Position numbers and translations under genes: made by a program
DNA from: Podospora pseudoanserina
Lineage: Eukaryota > Ascomycota > Sordariomycetes > Sordariales > Podosporaceae
DNA: 64,000 bases
Assembly: GCF_035222485.1 (NCBI RefSeq)
Contig: NW_026946671.1
Coordinates: 434,001-498,000 of the forward strand
Direction of reading: 5' to 3'
The notes under the pieces: generated by a model
The model's input: only the letters and a program-made list of their open reading frames with translations
Told to the model about the DNA's origin: nothing
The model's database searches: none
Shown here: piece after piece, positions 47,888-59,791 of the stretch
How positions within the stretch are numbered: the stretch's first letter is position 1
How the letters are laid out: each line of letters opens with the position of its first letter

Positions 47888-50800
47888 TTACAAAGCCCAC
47901 TCCTCCAAATCCTCCCCCTCCGCCACAAAGGGCTCATTAATCCTCCTAACAGCATAATCACTGCACAAAATACTGTTCTCTTTCGTCAGCCAAACATCTC
48001 AGCCTCTCCGCTTCGGAAAAAAAACTCACCAAGCATCAGCAACCAACCCATCCAACTCCCTCACCACCCTCTCCCTCCTCTCCCCCTTCACCACCCCCTT
48101 CCCAATCAGCCCCTGAATCTCCCTGATCCTCCTCCCCTTCGCCGCCCCGCTCTGCTCCAGCACCCTCCTCCCCAAACAGTCACTGTGAAACGCGTGCTGA
48201 CACGGAAAAACAAAAAACTGCCTCGCCAGCAGCGGCAGCCCGCAAACATAACACTTCTCCCCGGGCTCCACAATCGCGTACCTCCTGTCCAGCGCCGCAA
48301 TGTCGACCTTAATGTTCGCCGCCGTCAGGCTGCTCTCGTCCATCTCCTTCCGCAACGCATCAATGCTCCGGCTGTACTCCTCCAGCGCATTGCAAATCTC
48401 CTCTTTGAAATCGTCAATCACGACGAAATCTGGAAAAAAAGGGATCAAATCTTCAATCTTGAGGAGGTCGTTGCAGCGCTTGAGGAACTCAATCGCGGCC
48501 TTGATGCCGTTGGATTGCGAAATGACCTTTTTCGCGACAGCAAGCCAGAGTTTTTTCCGCAGCGCGGGGTTCGACATGGGCCGGTCGGCAACGATGGACG
48601 CGAGCTCGATCTTGTCGTGCGACAGGGCCAGGTCCACAGCCTGGACGTACTGTCCCATGCTGGTGTAAATATGTGCGCAAGACAGGACCCGGTGGTTCTG
48701 TATGCACAACCTCAGCGCGAAATCCTGGTCGAAATTCGGCTCGTCCCCCTGTGAGGCGAGATAGGCCATGAGCTGGGACTCGTCCGTTGACGAGTGCGAA
48801 GCGTAAATCGACACCAGAGTGTTGTGAACAGCCGCGTCTGTCGAGCCGAGCTGGTTAACCACATACTGCAGATACCGAACAGCCTGGTTCTGACTCAACG
48901 GCCCCTTGAAGTTCCTGTCATACTCCAGCAACGCCGGGATCAAATTCCGTGGGTCAAGGTTGCTCTGCCGCATCAAGATATCGACCAGCTCGGTAGCGGC
49001 ATGCGTCATAAGCACGCTGCTGTGCCGGTAAAACACCCCGGCATCGGTCTGTCTCTTGAGCACCTTGAGCGCCTCCGACCACCTCTCCCTCTGAACCCAG
49101 TACGACAAGACATAATTGTAGTCGTTGACGACATTGGCATAATACAGCAGCTCCTCCTCCCGGCCATGGCTGCTGATGATATCATAGACAGTCTGCCGGT
49201 CAAGATCCTGCTTGTGCTTCGTGACAAAGTCCTGAAACTCTGCCCTCACGGCCTCGAGCTGCTCTCTCGTCTGGGTCGGGCTCAACGTCTCAGACAACTC
49301 CGCCCCCGTGATGATAGTGTCATCCAGCGAGTTGAGCTTGGCCATAAACACCTCCACCAACCAAGCCGCAATCATGACCCTCTGCATCACAAATGACCTC
49401 TTGTACGTGCCCAGCTTGGTCAGCAAGTACTTCCTCAGCGCATCCGGCTGATCGTTGTCGATGAACGTCAACGCCACCTCCTCAAACGGCTTGCTGCTCT
49501 TCCCATACACCCCCGCCGCCTCGCTGTGCTGCCCCTTTCCCACCATGTGATCCCCATGCGCAATCGCCACCGCATCCTTCTGCGCGGGCGTGCGCGCGTG
49601 CTGCAGCGCCGCCTCAAAGTCCTCAAACTTGAGCATAATCTTCCAAATATCCCTATCCTCCTCCTTGGGCACAATCTCCAATATCTCCTGCGGCGTAAAC
49701 AACCAGAAAGTGTTCTTCTGAACATCCACGCTCAACCCCACCGCCCTCTGCCCCTGCTCCAGCGCAATCTGATCATAGACAATATCCCCCGTCAGCCGAT
49801 TGGCAACCACCACCCTCCTCCCAACCAAGCAAATAACATGCCACTGTGTCAACGCCACAGCCTCGACGTCATCCGTCGAAACCTGCCTCTTCCCCCCCGC
49901 AGCCTCCACCCCATTCGGATTCGTCAGCTGCCCCTTGGCCAACAGCCTCCCCTCATTGAAAACCCTGCTCCCCAAATCCCCCGTGTTCCCATCCACCAAC
50001 AGCCGTCCATGAAACACCCCCTGCGAACTCAACCAAGCAAACGCCCTCTCGGGCACCTCTTCCTCCCTGAACCTCGTCGGATTAACCCCCTGCTCCACCA
50101 CATCCGGGCTCACCACCAAACTCCCTCCCTGCCCCGGCCTCCCATCCCCAAAACTCACCGGCTGCTCCCCCTCAAACAACCCCCCATAAATCCCTTGGTG
50201 CCCCTCATGCCCCCTTCTCCCCACCTTTCCAACCCAGTGCATCAGCCTCCCCCGCGTAGCCACCAACACCCTCCTCACCTCCCCGCTCCTATCCCCCCCA
50301 GGCAGGGAATCAACCCACAACCCCGTCACCGGCCCACCCTCACCAACCTTCCAAACCAGCTTCACATACTTATCCTCCTTGCGATAAAACTCATTACTTT
50401 GTTCAATAAACGCCTCATAGATATTCCCATCCGCCGCACCAATCAATATCTCCCTCGTACTACTCGTCGGCAGCGCAGGCGACCAGGCCACCGCCTCGAT
50501 GGAGACACCCCGGAGTTTTGCCAGGGGGCGGGGGGTGTCGGACTGGGAGTGGAGGTAGTAGTTTTCCCCGAGGGAGGTGGCGATGAGGAGGTGGGAGGCG
50601 GTCGGGTCGAGGAACATGCGGCGGATGATGCCTGATTCGGAGGGTTTTTTGGGGAGGTGGATGTCTATATCATTAGCGCCTGATACTCAGAGGGTGGGGG
50701 GAGAAAGAAATACCCTGAATCTCATCAGGTCTGTTGAGATCAATCCTCAGGATCCGCCCCGACGAAAGAGCGAGAATGATCACATTGTTGGCTACCTGTC

Positions 50801-50954
50801 CCGCAACAAAGTCGTCGTAGATAGGGAACTGGAGCTGGACTTGCTCGACGTTGAATAAAGGCAGAGCGGTATCAGTGGCGAGGTCGGTGAGGGCGTCGGC
50901 GGCGACGAAACCGCCGTTCGTGGTGGTGGTGATGGTGGTTGGTTCGAGTGCCAT
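47888..50954 (-). CDS. VPS18: Vacuolar sorting protein VPS18 (PEP3), HOPS/CORVET subunit
   Basis: Core subunit of the HOPS and CORVET tethering complexes at the vacuole and endosome. Exons 50954-50714, 50664-48030 and 47972-47888 give 986 aa, matching family size. N-terminal beta-propeller-like part (NNVIILALSSGRILRIDL, GENYYLHS, SIEAVAWSP), then a helical clathrin-repeat region (DALRKYLLTKLGTYKRSFVMQR; FLKRCNDLLKIEDLIPFFPDFVVIDDFKEEIC), then a C-terminal RING-like zinc finger: CYVCGLPLLARQFFVFPCQHAFHSDCL followed, after the last intron, by CILCSDYAVRRINEPFV. The last intron interrupts the third cysteine pair: TG|T codes its first Cys. The acceptor at GAACAG is chosen because it restores CxxC; a second in-frame AG (GTGCAG) lies 12 nt further on. 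Confidence 0.94.
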
Positions 50955-51780
50955 GACGGGTTATGTGGATGGTGGAGAGACGTGGTGGTTTGAACGTTTC
51001 CGTTAGGCTTTTAGATGGTACGCATTGTGGGATGGGGGGTTGGTTTGTGTCTTGTTGACCAGAATTGGGTTCCTTCAACCGAAAGAAAAGTGATGTCGTC
51101 GTCGCAAAAAGTTGGAGTTAGCTACCTACCTAAAGCAAGTTGTGTTGTTGCGTTGCAGAAGGCACCACCACCGCTGATCGGCAATGTGATGCGCCGCCAC
51201 AGAGGTGCACCCAAGGTACCCCGAACCTATAGCTCCAAAAGCAAGCTTCCGTCCCCCTTCCCTACGGGAACCCCAACCACCGACCACCCGGCTCCCGGTC
51301 AGCCCCACATGACACCCCCCTATACAAACTTCTCCTGTTGCTCCTGTTCGTCATCTGATTCATCACCACGTGTGGACAATATATGCTCAAATGATTTGCA
51401 TGCAATACTATATACATAGAGTTGTTGGTTCGGGTATCTATATATACAAAAAAGAAATATCATCCATCCAGTCCTCCCCCTCAAGAAAGAATATCAAAAA
51501 AAACAACAGAGAGGGAGGGATGGGGCCAGCTCAATAAATACGAAAATGATGAGCACAACTCCCTCCCCATCTCCAGCTCCCCGGACATCAATCTCGTGTC
51601 CCTCTGCCGTTTCCCTCATCCAAAAGATAACAACCCCAAGCCCAGCAGCCCCCCAACAGTGATAGCCAGCAGCAGTCCTAAAATAAAGATAAAATAAAAA
51701 AAGAAGCCGACATGTGCCAATCTACCCTGATGTCCTCCCCCCGTTGTTCTTGACCACATCGTGATATCTCGCTGCCTCCC
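50955..51780. other. Intergenic: VPS18 promoter and methyltransferase 3' flank
   Basis: 826 nt of mixed sequence between two genes on the minus strand. No domain-bearing ORF, RNA gene or repeat seen. Confidence 0.5.
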
Positions 51781-53239
51781 TCACCCCATTGGTTCGTCCG
51801 ATAACCTTTGCATCGTCCGTACCGACCTACCCCCAATCGTGCTCTCATCCCCGCTACAATCATTCAGTTCCCCATTCTCCGCCAGCCCCTTCGCCGTCCA
51901 CTGCCCAGGCACCAGCGGTTTCCTTCCCACCATGACACGCAACTTGACCACAAACGAACTCAACCTGTCCGGATCATCCGCAATCGCCTTCGTCTCCTTC
52001 GAAACGGTATCGCACAGACCCCTGACATACTTCTCATCCATGTCCAGATACTTGGTCAGCAACCTCAAACACTGAGCCTCGATACCCGTCACAATGGAAA
52101 ACAGCCAAAACTTTCCATAGCTGGCGTTCTCCCTCGACCCAATACCGAGATCGTAAACCTGCTCCTTGATGTCGACAAACCCTGCTTGAATCAACAAGTC
52201 CTTATTCATATGCACCCCCCTAGGTCGTCCAGCCCGTTCCGCCGCTTCGATGGATGCCTTGGTGAGAATATGCGCCGCTGACTCTTCGGGAAAGAAGGAC
52301 AAATAGTTATCATCCGAGAACAAATCGTCCCAGTCAATCACCTCGATCCACCCCCCGGGCTTGATGCACATGAACGCCTGACTGTAGATAAACGACCAGT
52401 CCGTAAAACACCCGTCCATATTCCGAATATGCACCAAGTCCACTGCATCCATCGGTCTTATCCATTCGTCCTCGGCGTTTTCAATGTGAAATTCGATGTT
52501 GAGCGGCACCTGGTCCGTCGGCTGGATAGGCGCAATATCCGTCCCAAATACTTCGCAGCGAGGGTACTTTTCCGCCATGCCGATCGCCCACTCCCCAATA
52601 CCCGTCCCAATGTCCAGGATGTACTGTGGGTTGTCCAGTGGCACTGTGGTAAGTTCAAGGTCGAATAGCTTCAGAAACACCTGATGCACCACGTATTGCC
52701 GCGTCTGTTCGGTTTCGTCAATCGGCATGTAGTAGTCGCCGCAGTACGTTCGTCCATATTCTTCTATGTAATCGACATCTTCGGCGTAAAGCGTTCGGGA
52801 CGAGTCTCTGCGAGTCGTGGTTAGTTTGCACATCCCATGTGGGGGCTGAAGAGATTCGGAGAACAAACATTGTCGCGGCGTCCATCCCATACTCGAATGG
52901 ATATTCGACCTGGTGGGCCGGTTGGACGGTAGGGTAGGTGCTCATGGCGTACACCGACCGGGCGTGACCCGGGCGCTCTTGTTCCTCCTCGTAGCCGTTT
53001 CCTTCCAAGTCCTCGTCCCCGTCTTCGTCAACCTCCAACACAACCCTCCTATCCCCTTCCACAACCACCACTCGATATTCCGTCTCGGGGTCCGTGTCGA
53101 CCTCGATAGGTTCGCCAAACGTGCAGGGTGGTGGATTCTTGTCAACCGACGATCGACAATGCGACTCCTCCTTCTTTTGCACGTCGTGCGTAGCAGGCAA
53201 CAAGCCGTTTCCGTTTCTGATAGTCTCGACCGAGTTCAT
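51781..53239 (-). CDS. SAM-dependent methyltransferase, LaeA-like class I fold
   Basis: Predicted 465 aa from exons 53239-52869 and 52807-51781. The start is the ATG giving MNSVETIRNG. A disordered acidic N-terminus of about 115 residues (VDEDGDEDLEGNGYEEEQE) precedes YCGDYYMPIDETEQTR, a stretch common in fungal methyltransferases of this type. Motif I, LDIGTGIGEWAIGMAEKYP, lies near residue 185 and is followed by VFGTDIAPIQP (acidic ribose-binding loop) and VDLVHIRNMDGCF. KPGGWIEVIDWDD is the post-II region. These motifs place it in the large family that includes LaeA and secondary-metabolite methyltransferases. The substrate is unknown, and the absence of a biosynthetic cluster around it gives no hint. 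The intron has a GTTTGT donor and a CTAAC branch site. Confidence 0.88.
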
Positions 53240-53610
53240 CGCCACTGTTCGTCACTGTCCTATTTTCTCCCTTTGCCTTTCCTAAGCACTGCTGACTGTG
53301 TCCTCCCACCTCGGCCGCTTTCCCCCATGAGAGTTGTCCCGACAAGATATCCTGCTCACAAAGCTACTACTCGACTAGGTAGAGGTGACGGCGCATAGGG
53401 TAGGATTCGAAAGGCGCAACACGCGCGCAATTGTCTCGGTTGTTTGTAGGGAACGAGAAAGGCGTTTTAATTGTTGCCGATCCCACCATGGGTCAAGTGA
53501 GAGGGATTTGGGGATGTGTGACCACAACCGGCTGTTGTTCCCCGTGTGAGGCAAACCGCGGGTGCGAGAGCCGAGAGGGCGGATATGGTATCAAACCCGG
53601 CTCTGGCCAC

Positions 53611-53660
53611 AAACACACACAGGCACACACACACACACACACACACTCACTCACTCACTC
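53611..53660 (+). repeat. (CA)n / CTCA tract
   Basis: Dinucleotide CA repeats with one AGG interruption, running into three CTCA units. Confidence 0.85.
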
Positions 53661-53936
53661 GCAGACAGATACACACACACCAAGTGCCGAGAACGGAGAT
53701 ATGGGAAAAGTCAAGGGCGAAGGTGGCAACCAAAAATATAACAAGAATGATAAAATAAGAAAAGAAAAGAAAAAAAGCCGTTTGTCCCGCTGCGATGAAT
53801 GGGATCCGAAAACGGGATGGATGGATGGAATGTTCAAAAAGCGCCGATACCGTTGATTTGGTTCGGCCACCTGCCCATGGTCAGATGTCAGATGAAAGGG
53901 TGGGGGAGAGAACGAGAGACAATGGAGGAAGGGTAG

Positions 53937-53938
<2 letters not shown>

Positions 53939-53969
<31 letters not shown>
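53939..53969 (+). repeat. (GA)n dinucleotide tract
   Basis: About 15 uninterrupted GA units in non-coding DNA. Confidence 0.9.
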
Positions 53970-53972
<3 letters not shown>

Positions 53973-54234
53973 AAGGGACAAAAAAACGTGCAGGCGAGAC
54001 GGGCAGAAACAAACGAGCGAAGCGGGAGCAGCTGTGTGCTGCTTGATGTGCTCTCTCTCTCTGTGTAAGGTTAAGTAAAGGTAGGGGGGTGACTTGATCT
54101 GGACTGGGCCGGTTCTTGACGCTAGCGATATGCAGCAGAGAATCCACTGAGAATTCCCTGGCTCCTGGCTCCTGGGTACCGCCGCGACGCTACGATGCTT
54201 CGTTACGAGGCCAAACGAGCGGAATCGTTCCCGT

Positions 54235-54254
54235 CTTTTTTTTTTTTTTTTTTG
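54235..54254 (+). repeat. Poly-T tract
   Basis: Run of about 19 T in non-coding DNA. Confidence 0.85.
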
Positions 54255-55109
54255 GTGCTTGCTTTCCATCCTCTTTTCAGTGCTCAACTCGACCCCGGCT
54301 GACTCTGTGTCTGACTCTGTCTCTCTCTCTCTCTGTACCTATCTAATCGCGGATCGATGAGAGGATACCTACTGTGCCTCACACTCAATGCTCTCCATCA
54401 CTAACAGCATCCGCCATCCGCAACCGCACACCCGAAGTCTGTCGAGCCTGGACCCGGCCTGTGATGAACAGCAGTGCGCCTGGGGATCCCTTCCCCCCCG
54501 CTCGCGGACCACTAAGCGGGAGAACCCTTGCCAGGGGTGTGGGGAACTACGCTCGGGCCAACCGAAACCAACCATTGGGTTGGGACGTTGAGCACGGGCC
54601 CTTCCAAGAAGCACCCACGGCACCCAAGAACCAGGTGACAGGTGGTTTGTTCATTCAGGGCAAAAGAGGGCAAACCCGTGGCAGCGGTTCGGTATTGTTG
54701 TGTCTTTCTATTTACTTCTTTGACCGTTATTCGCCTCGCTTCCACCTCTCAGCATACATAATGCACTCACTCGGACTATAGCCCCCGAGAAGAGAAATCG
54801 GCTAGCTCTTCTAGTTCTCGGACAACTTCAAAAGTATCTCTCTCATCAGGACGGAGTGTCATTCGATTCTTGACATATCCATGATCTAACACAGCAAAGA
54901 TCATCGTCAACCTCTTTCCTAAACCCCCTCCAACCCGGTAACACCCAAACCCAAACCGCTCCGACCCGACAGCGCGGGCGGCACTTCCCTTCCGATATGT
55001 CCACTCTTCTCACCCTGCCCCATGGGAACATCCCATCTTTTTACGTCTGTCGGTTTCGCTCAACTTTTTCGATATCCCCTTTCTCAATATGCTTTGCTGG
55101 CAACTCTCT

Positions 55110-55172
55110 CTCTCTCTCCCTCACACACACACACACACTCACTCACTCTCTCACTCTCTCTCACACTCACTG
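55110..55172 (+). repeat. Compound CT / CA / CTCA tract
   Basis: Adjacent short CT, CA and CTCA repeats in an intergenic region. Confidence 0.75.
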
Positions 55173-56310
55173 TTATCCTGCTGTTCTGGTACCTTAGCTC
55201 ACTGATCCTCTATCAGCACCCCTGGAACTCGCATGTGAGCTTCAAACACGTCCTGGTTGTCGGTATCCAAACAAAACCCGCCACGACAGCAAAGGTCTCC
55301 AAGCGTCCATTGTAAACGAGATTTGCTTTTCTTTTTTTGTTTCCAAAAATCCCGAGGGTTTGGATCGGGTCCCGCCTTTGACAAAAGATTCCAAATTCTC
55401 AACTTGCGACTTCAGCTTCTACTCTATGCATTCTCTTGGTTTTGGATACTCGAGCCACATTGTGGAATTACAACAACCTGAACACAGGCTCAAGATACCT
55501 AGCCATATGTCCCCGAGTTCCATCAAATAAACGCAAACCACACCCAATTCCTAACTCTCCCCTTCCCCCAAAGTTCCCAAAGTGGACTCAGTCATTAGTC
55601 TCGAGCCTCGGTTGGCTTTCCCCCTCCCTGTTCGCAACCCCAACCACCCCCCCTTCCCACAAGGAAACAAAACTCCACCAGCTCGCGCACAATTGGACTT
55701 CACAGCTATCCATACACACATATCACAAGCACTCGTAGTAGGTAGCGCGGTTACGGTATACGATACAGTGGATGCCTTACCTTCACCTTCCCAGCATATC
55801 GGATACGCGCCGCCGAGCGGGTCCATCGAAGCGAGCATCTGCTCCATCCCGAGCGTCGTCGGTCGGAGAGAAAACCTCACAAGCGAAGCGAGCGAGCCAG
55901 CGCTCAGACACTTTCATATGTCAATATGCCATGCTTTATTATGCTCGAGTCCCCGCGATTGGCCATGGCAATTATCTTACTACAAGCCCAATCTCGGCGT
56001 GTGAATGCCGGCCGGCTGGATAACTTCAACTTATTGGCAACGACCGACTGCAACTCTTACAAAGCAGCTTCATCACACACACCTATTACTGAGAGAGAGA
56101 GAGAGAGAGGCATAGTCAACCGCAGGAATGATAACTCATATTCATAGGAAAACCCCTCAAGACCTACTCCATAACCCCTGTTCTCTTTGCCCTCCCCCCC
56201 GTCAGTCTCTTACAATTCTATTCATCATCTCTTCATTAAACCCCCAACAACCTCAACCTCCTCAACTCCTCCCTCGTCCCCTCAACATCCCCCCCCGCGC
56301 AAAGCGACAC

Positions 56311-57799
56311 CTACGTCGCCACCACATGCTGTCCGCCCCCACCAACCCCATTCTCACTCCTCGTCTTCCTCTTGCTACTAAAACCCCCCTCCGCCCCTTG
56401 AGGGTGATCGCTGACAGGCTCATGATCGCTCACCACCTCCATCCCCGTCACCACCGGAAACGGGCTCAACACCTTGCTGATATCCCCCCACCACTCCTCC
56501 CCAAACCTCCTGTACCACTCCACCGTGATCCTCAGCCCCTCCGCAAAGCTCGTCTTCTGATCCCACCCCAGCTGCCTCAGCTTCGTCCCATCAACCGCAT
56601 ACCTGTGGTCGTTGAACGGCCGATCGTGGGTGTACTTGACCCACCGACCAAACTCGTCGGGCGTCCCGTGAGAAATGCCCATCTCGTCCAGCAGCTTGCC
56701 GCAGAGCGACAAGTTGCTGATCTCATCGTACGATCCCACATTGTAAATCTGGCCCAGCTGGCCCTTGTGGAGAATCGTGTCAAACGCGTCCGCCGCGTCG
56801 CCCGCAAAGAGGTAACGCCGCGTGGGCGAGCCGTCGCCGTGGAGGACAACTGGTCTGCCCCGGTTCAAAAGGCAGGCGAATTTGGGTATGATTTCTATTC
56901 CTCGTCAGTAACATCACCACACACACGGCTTCAAAACCGGGCCAAAAACTCACTCTCGGGATACTGATGCGGCCCATAAACATTGTTGCTCCGCACAATG
57001 ATCACCGGCAGCTTGAAGCTCTTCTGATACGAATGCACCAGCATCTCGGCCGCCGCCTTGCTCGCCGCGTACGGGTTCGTCGGCGCCAGAATGCTCGTCT
57101 CCAGCAAGTCGTCATCGTCGTCCTTAACCTCGCCGTAGACCTCGTCGGTGGAAATGTGGATAAACCTCTTGATGCCCACCTTCTTTGCGCTCTCGAGCAA
57201 GACGTGGGTCCCGTACACATTCGTGTGGGTGAACCCGTACGAGTTGCCAAAGCTCAGATCAACATGCGACTGGGCCGCAAAGTGGAAAATGGTGTCGATG
57301 TTGTACCGCTCGAGGCAGCCCAGGACCTCGGACGGGTTGGTGATGTCGCCCTGGTGGAAGGTAAAGTTTCGTTTGTCGTTGAGGACTCTGGTGTTGTTGA
57401 GTGAGGAGCAGTAGTCTAGCTTGTCGAACGAGACAATGTTGTAGGCGTGAGGGTAGGTTAGTGTGAGGTGACGGACGAGCCAGCAGGCGCTGCGGGAAAC
57501 ATTGTCAGTTCCTGGAAGACCGAAATGCCGAGCCGGGTAACTTACATGAAGCCGGCGCCTCCCGTGATCATGATATTCTTGACATCGGGCAATGGGTCAA
57601 ACTTGGTGCTGCCCGTGAAGATGGGCGCCTCCTTCCAGATGCCATAGTCCTCGAAGAAGCTGTTGTTTCGGCCGGGAGGGCGATAAGCTGGAAAATTGCG
57701 GTGAGCATAGACGTTCGGCTTTTAGATGCTCAAAAAGGCGAGGGCTGCCTTACCATTGACTGACCCAGCGGGCGAGACTGCCCCAGCCGCGATGGTCAT
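56311..57799 (-). CDS. UDP-glucose (dTDP-glucose-like) 4,6-dehydratase
   Basis: NAD-dependent extended short-chain dehydrogenase that would make the 4-keto-6-deoxyglucose nucleotide. In fungi such enzymes act on UDP-glucose as the first step toward UDP-rhamnose. Exons 57799-57754, 57687-57546, 57489-56954 and 56894-56311 give 435 aa. Visible motifs: the Rossmann glycine motif TGGAGFIACWLVRHL (near 57-70), FHFAAQSHVDLSFGNS, the dehydratase hallmark HISTDEVYGE with Asp-Glu after Thr, the catalytic YxxxK in NPYAASKAAAEM, and [40 protein letters not shown] is typical of the sugar-binding end. A C-terminal extension of about 70 residues, Ser/Gly-rich, lies beyond the catalytic fold. It is divergent from a TPT/SLC35-type transporter. 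The sugar nucleotide used is inferred. Confidence 0.92.
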
Positions 57800-58013
57800 T
57801 GTCTCTTTTAGGTTTTGTGAGATATAAAAGTATATATGGCGAGAGAGAAAGGTAAATAATGCGGAGCGCGTGTTGTCCGTCAGGAAGAAGTTGAGGCGGG
57901 CGGTTGGTTCAAAAGAGAGAGCAAGCAACCTGGAACGACGACCGGATCCTGGAGCAGAAGAGTAAGTACGAGCGAGGAATGCAGACCAGTATGATGAACC
58001 CTCCCTAGATATA

Positions 58014-58037
58014 TATCTCTCTCTCTCTCTCTCTCTC
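58014..58037 (+). repeat. (CT)n tract upstream of the dehydratase
   Basis: About 11 CT units (GA on the gene's strand), in its likely leader or promoter. Confidence 0.85.
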
Positions 58038-58230
58038 TTTTTATTTTTTTGTTGTTTTTTTTCTCTCTTTCTCTCTCCGCGCGACACGCACCAGCCGATA
58101 CAAACACATATACGTACCTTACCCTTCCTCTTGTTTCATAGGAATTGTTGATGTCGGTGACATTGGCTTGTTGCTAATAAAAAGTAGAGGTCAAGCAGAA
58201 GCAAAAAAAGTACCATGTGCAGGAAAGCAA

Positions 58231-58252
58231 GCAGCAGCAGCAGCAGCAGCAG
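58231..58252 (+). repeat. (AGC)n trinucleotide tract
   Basis: Seven AGC units in non-coding DNA. Confidence 0.85.
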
Positions 58253-59791
58253 CACCACCACTCATGGCAGTGAGACGGAAGATCGGCCCAAACGGGCAAG
58301 GCCTGGCTTTTTTTTTTTGTGTGTTGCTTTGCTGCGAAGGAAAGGGTGAGCACACGGCGAGGAAATCATTAAACGGTACCTGATATGGAAAACGCAGAAG
58401 CCCCCTTTGCCTTTGCTCCTTCAGCTTTCCCAGCCTGTCACCGTCTGATCACTTTCCCGCGTTTGTTGGTTGGCAGAGTTCAGGGCTTCAGCTCCTTCCA
58501 GGCACACGAAGTAACCAAGCATGGAAACTAAGTACCAACAAGGCTCCAAGGTGGTCCCGTAGGTTAGGTAGACACACGTCCACGTAGTAGATGGAGAGAG
58601 AGCTATCATCTAGCGCGCGCCGCTTCCTCATCAAGCAGGTCTCCAAGTTCATGCCTTTATGAGGTATTCAGCCAGCCCTCTACAGATGGTATGGTTGTTG
58701 GCCATCTGATGATGTGACAAGGGGACCCGTCCGTTTTCTCGGCCGTGATGGGAGGGGACTGGAAGGGCTGAAGGAAGGGGTCCCTGCCTTGGTTTGGCGG
58801 TAGTTCAGCGGAGGGGCAGGGCAGCAAGGGCACCCCCACCGAAACAGAGTGTGGGCCGAGTGCTTCAAGCGGGGGGGATCATTTTAGCGCGCAAATCCCC
58901 CGTCTCAGGCAGTTCACCTATCTCCATCAATTCCAAAGCCCGTCGGCGAGGTGTTGATCATTTTTTTTTTTTTGGGGGGTACGTACTACCTAACGGGTAA
59001 TAGTCACCGTTTTCTTTTAGTGTAGTCAGGAACGAAACATCCACCTAGACCGCGGAAAACGGGCAGTATTATTCCAAAATACGCCATGCATATCCGTATC
59101 CTCATCCATTCTTCCAGCTCGACGGCAGGGGGGGAGGGGGCCTTTCTTTCTCGAACCACCATCTGGAATGGGCCTTGTCCATTTTGATGGCGCTATACGG
59201 GATCTGTGCTGCAGATTTCAATAGTTTTTGTGTCGACCCTGAATTCCAGCCGCAATGAAAGAAGGCCCGGGGATGGGGGTGTTGCTCTTCTCGCCGCAGG
59301 GCAGGTAGGATCAAAGTCAGCACCCCTCCCCCCGAACGCGGTGAGATGGCACTTCACAGTGTGGTAATTCCGATCAGCTCGGCTTACCTTATGCCTTTCA
59401 GTATAGGGAGGATCGGCGCGCCTCATCGAGGGGAAGGGGGGGAAGGGGGCTTATCTCCTTCACGCTTGACAATCCAACACACTGGTTTTCCCTTCTAGGT
59501 GATGAAATGAGTATTCTCACCACTTTCTTCCGCTTCGACCTCAACTTTATGTTTCCACATATGACATATCTCCAACCTTCGTCCAACTCGCAAGGTTGAG
59601 ATCGATCGACTTGAGCGACGCTGCTATTGTGCTATACATGGCCCAATAGCAGGCCATACTCTCCTTGACGATACCACCTCACCAACGTAAGCTTAAGCAG
59701 ACACTATAACTTTTTATTTTTATTTTTAATTAATTAACCCCCAACTTCTGCCCATTGATTCTCTCCCGCAGCAGCGAGCGCGGCCGCCGTC

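Larger units (their letters stand above)
53240..56310. other. 3-kb non-coding interval rich in simple repeats
   Basis: Upstream of the methyltransferase and downstream of the sugar-nucleotide dehydratase. Holds (CA)n, (GA)n, poly-T and CT/CA tracts. Open frames (e.g. 210 codons on the minus strand at 53655-54287) consist partly of Ser/Leu repeats from the GA tract and have no domain. I see no gene. Confidence 0.45.
57800..59791. other. Divergent intergenic region, dehydratase / transporter
   Basis: About 2 kb presumably holding both promoters. A (CT)n tract lies about 220 nt upstream of the dehydratase ATG and an (AGC)n tract at 58.23 kb. No domain-bearing ORF or RNA gene seen. Confidence 0.5.

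Noticed and set aside
49526-50635. 369-codon plus-strand frame opposite VPS18
   Set aside because: Pro/His/Arg/Leu-rich shadow of the VPS18 coding strand in a G-rich block; no motif.
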